A stretch of 64,000 nt of DNA from Cycas panzhihuaensis (Eukaryota > Cycadophyta), in contig CM041465.1 of NCBI GenBank assembly GCA_023213395.1, positions 74,221,741 to 74,285,740 on the forward strand. Direction: 5' to 3'. Under the pieces are notes generated by a model that was given only the letters and a program-made list of their open reading frames with translations, had not been told where the DNA came from and made no database searches. Shown piece by piece: positions 57,459 to 64,000 of the stretch. The stretch's first letter is position 1; each line of letters begins with the position of its first letter. A program made the position numbers and the translations under genes.

Positions 57459-59897
57459 TGAAACACTCTCCACGGGGTAATGATCCAACGCCTAGCGGGA
57501 AGGGCATAGAAACAATATGCTAAGCAGGCTAACTAGCGAGGATCATACCTCACAGACGCCCGTCTGTGGGAGCGCTGCACGGATCGCAAGGTGCCCGTTG
57601 CTTCCAGGTAGCCATGCAAGACGAGGCCTTCCTATCCTTCGGATGGCCGGAAGGGGAAAAGAACCTCGACGCCGCGGCTTCTCAAGGCAATGAGAAGGCG
57701 GCGAGGGGCAATCAACCAAACGTGTCACGGAGTAAGGGGTAAGTGTGGCTAAGGGGTATAGGTAAATGGGACCTCCACTACTATGTCATGCAATGTAATA
57801 AAGAAGTACAAGAAAGCAAATGTAAAGTAAACGATTTATTTTTTTCTTTCTTTCCCTTATGTTCCTTTACAGATCAAAGTAAATGCAACGGCGTAAAAAC
57901 ACAAAGTAAACACGAAAGACACGCGGAAATACACGGACACGGAGTTCGGCGAAATACGGGTTTCCCTCCTGTCAAGGCTCCTTCCCTCCGTCTCGTGACG
58001 GTCGGCCAAGCGGGTTGACCTCGCGCACCCCTCCCTCTCAAGCGATCCTGCATACAACCAGAGAGAACACCCTCCTCTCGGGAGAGAGGCTACCAAAACT
58101 GACGAGATATATGTATATGTATACGCTGAAAATGAAATCAACTAGGCTAGCCAGACGTAGTTAGGCACCAACATATGACGAAAATGAAACAAGGCCACGC
58201 GATAAATATGCGGTCAGACACCAGTAAACGCACCAAATGGGATTGAGTGTAGCCTCGGGATGGCTAACTCACCCACGAGAGGTCTCCACAGGGTATAGGG
58301 AAAACAGTGCTAGCATGCAACAAGATGAGTCATGTAGTAACAAATTTCCTACACCAAGAGGGACACTCAACCCAACTCTCCAAGGCTTCCCTAGCTCTGT
58401 TTCCTAAGAAGGCACGGGTGCTAAAGGGAGAGAGGATAAGGGACGGAACCCTTGGGGAGAAGGATGGCAATGGGGGGACGAAACCCCGCCTATCTCCCTC
58501 AAATCCTCGTGAAAACCCTTTATGCCGGCTAGCTTAGGAAATGGTGGAAGAAGAAGCTAAGAGGAAGAGGATGGGTTTCAAGGGAATACAAGAAAATGTG
58601 CCTAACCTAGGGCAGCACTCTAGTAAGCCACAACCACTAAGATTACTTGCATCAAACGGCCAAGAGAAACTCAAAGGAAGTGCATGCAAAGGGAGGAAAG
58701 AATTTGCAAGCAAAACAATGAAGAAAACAAGCAAAAAGCACCAACAAGAGACAATAAATACCTTGAATAGTGAAGAATAAGTGCATGTAGGTGCTTGGCC
58801 ACTTGGAGGAGCAGCCCAAGCAATGTCTAAGAGGTGGTGTTGAATGTCCTTTACAAGAGAGTAGAAGAGTAGAGCTTCATGCAAGTTGAGAGCTTGAAGG
58901 TGGGTCTTTGAAGTGGTCTTTTGGTGAAGAAAACCTCTTGAAGCTTTAGGTATTTGTGGAGAGGAGTGGTGCTTGCAATGGAGTTCCGTAGGGGGCAGCA
59001 ATGGCCCTGCAACTCCAGCTGGTAATGGCCCACTTCACCTCTGTCCCCTTCTTTGAGAAGAAGTTCTCTTGTTCACTGTTTCTTTGCCTTGTCTCTTTGT
59101 GGAGAAGTTGCTCTAGAAAACTTGAAAAATGAAGTGAAGAATCCCCAATAATGAAGCAAATGAGTCAAAAAAAAGCTTTTATGCCTTGGGCATAGCAAGT
59201 GAACGTTGGGGGCCCTCGGGCGCCTCCAGATTCGAACCCTGTGGCGATTCCGCGAAAAAACGCGGCCACTGTCGCGTGGTTTCTTTTTTTTTTCAAATTT
59301 TAAACAGTCGTACCGCGGCAAACTTCGCGGTACCGCTAAGTTTACCGCGGTACGATGCGGTACTGCAAACTTTAAGATCGCTTAGTTTATCGCATCACCG
59401 AAACTCAAAAAAAGAAGAAAACGCAACATGAAAGTCATAAAAAATCAGTTTTTAGGGTAAGAACAGGGGCTAAGCCTGAAATACATCAACTGGGGGAAGG
59501 CTCAGGCAGTGGGCAAGTACTCAAAATGGTGCAAAGAGCCCTAACTAAGGGTTTAAACCGGGCTTAGGAAGGACTTGCAACATAAGCGACATGCTGTAAC
59601 AAGAGCAAACAGGCTGGCAGAAATAATCCCGGGGAACTGTGGAGACATCATGAGTGGCTGTACGCCATACGGGGTGTCGCATTCGCTGAGGAATGCCCCC
59701 ACTATGAGTCGTCATAGGCTAAGAGGTGCCGTTAGGCACATGCATTATGAACAGGCAATCAAACGCATGCATGTAGGCAGGCACATGTCAATCAAACTAT
59801 TCTAAATTCCCTTAGCAAACATTAGTAAGAAAAGTAAGAACATATACCTGCACAAACCTGTGTCGATGCGTCCCGAGTCCATTCCCGATGGGAAACA
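57459..59897 (-). repeat. T2 3' LTR (2,439 bp)
   Basis: Starts TGAAACACTCTCC and ends CCCGATGGGAAACA on the plus strand, homologous to both T1 LTRs. The TATA-like GGCATAAAAG is the complement of 59,176-59,185. The second candidate TATA of T1 is mutated here (CATAAAG). The GC palindrome at 59,311-59,352 is best preserved in this copy. Confidence 0.85.
59311..59352. repeat. 42-bp GC-rich palindrome in T2 LTR
   Basis: The two 21-bp halves match in 19 of 21 positions as inverted repeats. The outer arms are TACCGCGG, the inner word is AAACTTCGCGG, and the centre is GGTACC. On the minus strand it sits about 128 bp upstream of the TATA-like motif, a promoter-proximal position. Decayed copies occur at 6,577-6,640 and 17,106-17,175, and a relative at 8,847-8,888 inside T1. 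Confidence 0.85.
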
Positions 59898-60256
59898 TCG
59901 CTATGGCGCAGAGCCTCACTGCTCGGAAGCGTAATGTGATGGCGACAATCAAGAAACATGAGTAGCACATGCATATATATATATAAGAGCAATCAAGAGC
60001 AAAGACGTGATCCAAGGGTGTAGGCAAGTGTCGTGGCGAACGCGTGGACAAGGGAGGGAGACGAGGACAACGAGGTCGCCACTGCGCCGTCTAATCACCG
60101 ACCCGAAACTGAAGTGAGCAATAAAACGGGATGCCCCCGTTGCCAAGGTGCAACGTGAAGTGAGAGGGCATCCAACAAAGTAAAGCAGGTACAACTAGCT
60201 GACAACAACCAGAAACTTGGGCACGGGCTGGCCAGGCAAGTCTCAAGGGCGGTCGT
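59898..60256. other. T2 3' spacer
   Basis: Collinear with the T1 spacer 7,121-7,471, including a short (TA)n at about 59,972-59,983. No gene. Confidence 0.5.
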
Positions 60257-60345
60257 CTAGAAGAGGGAGACGACGCTCAAGGATAAGGCGACGAGGCTGT
60301 CGGCCTCATCGTTGAGGTGTCTCGGGATATGCTGGATATGTAGAT
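60257..60345 (-). pseudogene. T2 aRNH C-terminal stub
   Basis: The minus frame retains only IQHIPRHLNDEADSLVAL, the last block of the aRNH, with the final catalytic Asp. The joint with unrelated AT-rich sequence (TGGATATG|TAGATTTTG) falls just before IQHIP. The DGG, NNEAEY and DSQ blocks are gone. Confidence 0.75.
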
Positions 60346-60678
60346 TTTGTAAATATGCAGGTTTTCGTTGTAGATATTTTATTGTAATATGCATGTGTTT
60401 CCTTCCATGTATGGCCATACGTCTAACAGGAGCACACACAACCACCGTAAACAGAGGTGATCGAGAGGCGTGGGGTTAGAAGATAGGGCGACATGCACGT
60501 CCACAGGGGAGCATAGCGGAATATGCGAAGGAAACCACAAGCACGGGAGGGGGAGTAACGATACTCCCTAGCGTCGTCCTAGTTGGAGGATGCCCAAGTA
60601 GGAGGACAAAGGTTCCCAAGAGCATACGGGAACGCGGGTTCCGCGGGAGGAACCAGAAACAAAACCGAAGAGAAATCC
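60346..60678. other. T2 spacer collinear with T1 10,640-10,935
   Basis: Shares CAGGAGCACACAC and the GGGAGCATAGCGGAATATGC block with T1. No gene was recognised. It leads into the hairpin array. Confidence 0.5.
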
Positions 60679-60930
60679 ACCTCAAACTGCCATCCCACCC
60701 GCAATTGGGGAGAATGGAGACAGTTCAAAATGGTAGTTTAAGCTCGTTTCGGAGCAAGGATCCATCTTAAATTGCCATTCAACCCATGGTTGGGAAGAAT
60801 GAGAACAATTTGAGATGGTAGTTTAGGCTCGTTTCGGAGCAAGGATCCATCTTAAATTGCCATTCAACCCATGGTTGGGAGGAATGGAAACAATCTAAAA
60901 TGGTAGTTTAGGCTCGTTTCAGAGCATGAA
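60679..60930. repeat. Three tandem 85-bp hairpin units in T2
   Basis: Units start at 60,679, 60,764 and 60,849 with the same inverted-repeat design as T1 (TTAAATTGCCATTC ... GAATGG ... AATCTAAAATGG). The first unit is the most diverged. One fewer unit than T1 implies expansion or loss since the copies separated. Confidence 0.9.
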
Positions 60931-61801
60931 GAGAGGAAGAGGTGTGCCTATACCCCGTAGAGGTAGGGGTAGTCACACGCAGGGTAGGAGATAAGTGACG
61001 AAGAGTAGGGCCAGTGTGGCTAGGTCTACCAGTAAACTTGCTATGGTCGGAACCAGATGAGTGCAACAGACTTGGCACACCATGACCGCGTGGCAAGGTT
61101 GCATCCGAGTAAGATTGGCTCTAGTCCGAGGTAAGGATCTAGAGCGTGAAGAAGAAGTGCCTCTACGAGTGGCTCGTCGACGTGGGCGCCTACGTGAAAC
61201 CGCTCGGGGAGGCCGAGGAGGTAAAATAGATGGTGGTTTAGGACCGCGGGCTCGGAGCCACCAGAGAATAAGGAAGAGCGGGAATATCTAACCGAGATAT
61301 TCCCCTAAGTGCTCGCGAAACCAGGGTGACACGTCGAGGAGAGGGCCCATAACCCTCGCTATCCGAATCAGAATCACCCGTGAAGGGTAAGCAACCGTAA
61401 CCACCTACGCTAATAGGGGCAAACCTAACTAGGTTTGGCTCATGGCACGGCATAGGGTCCGAATGATGAAGGTCGGGTCTCAAAACAAAGGTCCCAGAAG
61501 GGGTAGCCTCCTCGGGATCACTATCTTCATCATCGAAAGCACTGGCGGTGGATGAGAGGTGTGAGACAGATAGGCTCACGAGCGACAACTTTAACTTGTC
61601 CTTCATGGACAAATTTAAGTTGCCCCATTGCGTGGAGCGATTGTTCCCATCCGGGTCGAGCCATGGTCGGCCCAACAAGAGGTTGTACTCTACATCAACG
61701 CCGAGTACAAAGAACTTCGGCAAGCAGTCTTCCCTCCTAAGGTGAGGGATGGGAGGCCCCGTGAGGGACTTCTCGGTCCCATCATACCCTTGGCATTTCA
61801 A
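60931..61801 (-). pseudogene. T2 acidic linker after protease
   Basis: The open stretch 61,238-61,801 continues from the protease end (VEYNLLLGRPWLDPDG) through MKDKLKLSLVSLSVS, FDDEDSDPEEATPSG and FTGDSDSDSEGYGPSPRRV. It shows that the linker is fused to the protease. A further frame (60,908-61,096) covers the Ser/Thr/His-rich end next to the hairpins. No RT blocks are present. Confidence 0.6.
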
Positions 61802-62330
61802 GGGACAGACTAAGAGCTACTATGCCTAGCTCCTTGAGCATACGCTACAGCATAGCATTAACCGAGGAGCCATTATCTACAATGGTCCTCTTTACGATAC
61901 AATCAGGAGTGTCAATGGTAATGACGAACGGGTAATGCAAAAGCTTCTCGCTGCGGGAGATGGGAGATCTCTAGGATCAAATGAGATGACAGGTGGCCCA
62001 TGGGAGGTAGCACCTATCGCATGGACGGAAGCGCCTTGTTGGCCAAGAGCTTCAAGAAGAAGAGCACGTTGCTCGTGGCGGCTTCTCAAGATGTCCATCA
62101 AGGACATTCCATGACGGGTAGAGCTCGTCAACGATAGAAAGGGCTTACCCTTCCCGTGGGTTGGGTAAGGGCTCTCTAAAGTCGAATCGACACAGGCGAC
62201 AGAATAGTCTTGGGAAGCGCAGGAACCTCCGGAGGAACGACTTAAGAGAATCAAGGTGAGATGTGGATGAAGAGGCACCACGCCTCTTTAGCGACTGGGG
62301 ACCCAAGTTAAGGCATATAACAGAGTGGTC
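61802..62330 (-). pseudogene. T2 aspartic protease region
   Basis: Near 61,892-61,860 the minus frame reads IVDNGSSVNAM, the same active-site word as T1. The upstream stretch 61,892-62,281 reads MSLMDILRSRHEQRALLLEA and GATSHGPPVISFDPRDLP. Small indels near 61,800-61,850 and 62,110 break the frame. In T2 the Gag frame runs straight into this region (LLETTLLYALTWVP), so Gag and protease form one polyprotein. Confidence 0.75.
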
Positions 62331-63470
62331 TCAAGCAATTGGACAACCTTCTTTCCCTTATAGCGGGACCACGAAGGTGATGGAGCACGGCGGTCAGGGG
62401 AGCGCGAAGGGGAAGGTGACCTTCGCACACCCTTCCCTCTACCATGCGAAGGGCGAGGATCGGGAGATCTATCCCGATTCCGGTCGTTCCCTTGCTGGAC
62501 ATCACGACGACGTTCCCCATATTTGGGGAACGGGTCTCTATGAACAGGCTGATTGAGGTTAGGTCTTGATGCTCGCCTAGGGGACGAATCGCGCGGCGGG
62601 GCGTCGCGTGGGTGCTGTGCCCGGCAACGCGAATCGTCGTGGAAACACTCCCCGTGGATGGAACACCAACTCTTCTCAAGGGGAGGATCGGTCCTCCTTG
62701 CTTGAGAAGACTGGGTGTTACCCCCTTTGGGGGGCATCGCACGAGAAGTTTGCTGAACAGGTCTATGGGAGGTAGGTGACGAAGGAGGTTGGAGTTTAAG
62801 CTCCCTCATCGTTTGCTCAAATGAGCGAATAGCGGAGGTAAGAGGATCTAGGGTCCTCTCAGTCGGGTGAGAGGTGGGCCTAGCGGGCTGCGAAGGTTCG
62901 GTTTCCTTCGCTGGGGGAGGCGCCTCACGACGTTGTGAGGGCTTGGGAGGTTTCTTGAGTCCAGCCTGGATCTCAATGGCCTCCAACGTCAAACACCTCG
63001 AAATCACGGAGTCACACGTGGTTGCCCCCATCTTGAGGACTTCCACATGCACTTCGAGGCGAAGTGCATTGACAAAAAGATCCCTCTTCAACTCCTCAGG
63101 CAATGTGGCCTTGGTGGAGTGAAGAAGATCATGAAAACGTCGCACAAAGTCACGATTCATCTCATCGTGACCTTATTTGAGCGACAGAAGCGCCTTCATT
63201 CCGCTTTCGAATGGACGGGCTACGTCAAAGTAGTTGACGAACTCGTCCACTAGCTGCTGGAATGAGGAAATCAAATGGGCAGGAAGGCGGTAGAACCACT
63301 TGAGGGTGTCGCCCTGCAAGGACCGCGGGAAGAGCTTCATCAAGATATGGTCGTAGGCCCAATAGTCGATGCACGCCATGGAAAAGCGCACATGTTCGGT
63401 TGGGTCTTGCGACGAAGTCCCGCCAAATTTGGGGACTTCAGAGGATGAGGCGCAAGTTAGTCCTCAACGC
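62288..63470 (-). pseudogene. T2 Gag
   Basis: The stretches 63,173-63,391 (WAYDHILMKLFPRSLQG ... SFQQLVDEFVNYF) and 62,288-63,160 (LKRDLFVNALRLEVHVEVLK, finger WCSIHGECFHDDSRC, then an Arg/Asp-rich tail GNDRNRDRSPDPRPSHGRGK) together make one Gag. They are separated only by a TAA at 63,173-63,175 where T1 has CAA (Gln). The basic tail after the finger is lost in T1 by frameshift, so T2 shows the ancestral end. Confidence 0.8.
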
Positions 63471-64000
63471 CTCAGCAGACAAGGGCGCCGACCTATAGTC
63501 CACGAAGGACGTGTCCTTGCTCGGGCTAAGGATCGACAACCGCCAAAGGGATGGATGGGGTGGCATACCCATCCCTCCTCGAAAGAGGCCCTTGTTGGAA
63601 AGGGGCCGCGGTAGCAACTCACGAAAAGGAGGCGCGCTCCCTTGTCTTGGCCGACGTAGTGCCAGGAGTCGCTACCGGACGCCGAACAGAGGGTGAGGGA
63701 CCGGGTTTTGCCCATATGGGCCACCCGTAGGTGGCGCGACCCCATATGGGTGCAACGGGTCCACTCCATGTAAACAGGAGATGGTTTCCCTTGCCCCAAG
63801 GTTGTGACGCAGCCCGGGGCACGTAAAGAGAAGGACCACCAACCGGGTTCTGGACGCATGTAGGAGTGGGTCCTACATGACTAGCGGCGGCGGCACTGGC
63901 AGGGCCTCGGGGCCTACTAGGGAACGCGTGTGCCACGTTAGGAGGTGGCACGTGCGTTTGGTTTGAGCAAGGCATACTAACCCCGAGTTGGGGAACGGAC
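63471..64000 (-). pseudogene. T2 Gag N-terminal Pro/Gly-rich region, cut by window end
   Basis: Matches T1 13,930-14,340: the minus strand repeats the PYGVAPPTGGPYGQNPVPHP-type stretch and its upstream region, here in shifting frames (63,464-63,859 and 63,619-63,975). The remaining 5' part, PBS and 5' LTR lie outside the window. Confidence 0.6.

Larger units (their letters stand above)
57459..64000 (-). mobile_element. T2: second T1-family element, internally deleted, runs off window
   Basis: Same family and strand as T1: 3' LTR 57,459-59,897, spacer, short aRNH tail, deletion joint, three hairpin repeats, acidic linker, protease, Gag and Gag N-terminal region. The 5' LTR lies beyond the window. 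Compared with T1 it lacks the segment matching about 7,567-10,640. Like T1 it has no RT or integrase between protease and aRNH. Its left end follows T3 sequence directly. The TSD cannot be tested. Confidence 0.85.

Overview
This window is plant nuclear DNA made almost entirely of nested LTR retrotransposons. The evidence is plant-type Ty3/gypsy (Tat-like) and Ty1/copia polyproteins, tRNA primer-binding sites, polypurine tracts and 5-bp target duplications. I see no intact single-copy host gene, no rRNA or tRNA gene and nothing bacterial. The species cannot be named from sequence alone. A seed plant with a large repeat-rich genome fits best. Old copies are AT-rich and carry TAG/TAA where conserved Trp and Gln codons are expected, as if long methylated and deaminated. 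Young copies are GC-rich.

Layout. (1) 1 to about 30.6 kb is one ancient minus-strand Ty3 element, here called G0, cut apart by later insertions. Its Gag and protease lie at 28.6-30.6 kb, RT, RNase H and integrase core at 17.65-19.7 kb, the integrase C-terminus at 4.1-4.58 kb, an archaeal-type RNase H (aRNH) at 2.64-3.07 kb, and a plus-strand (antisense) accessory gene at 1-1.85 kb. (2) Element T1 (4,589-17,646, minus) is inserted in the G0 integrase with TSD GTATG. It has 2.5-kb LTRs, a tRNA-Arg-like PBS, gag and protease, but no RT or integrase. In their place are four 85-bp hairpin repeats, a plus-strand accessory gene with introns, and an aRNH beside the 3' LTR. (3) Copia element C1 (20,975-28,568, minus, TSD ATTAC) is inserted between G0 protease and RT. 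Its leader carries an intronless antisense fragment resembling Integrator subunit 7. (4) 32.9-48.5 kb is a mosaic of copia pieces: gag scraps, C2 (minus), C3 (plus) interrupted by a 2.65-kb non-autonomous LTR element N1 (TSD TAATC), and C4 (plus). (5) C5 (minus, 50.3-54.2 kb) abuts T3 (54.3-57.5 kb), a divergent T1-type LTR containing a 620-bp (AT)n tract. (6) T2 (57,459 to window end, minus) is a second T1-family copy inserted next to T3. It has lost about 3 kb covering most of aRNH and the accessory gene.

The most interesting system is the T1/T2 family. It is a Gag-protease-aRNH Tat-like lineage lacking RT and integrase in both copies, with hairpin arrays, an antisense gene, and a 42-bp GC-rich palindrome that occurs both in the LTR promoter region and inside the element. 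It would presumably need enzymes from an autonomous relative such as G0's lineage.
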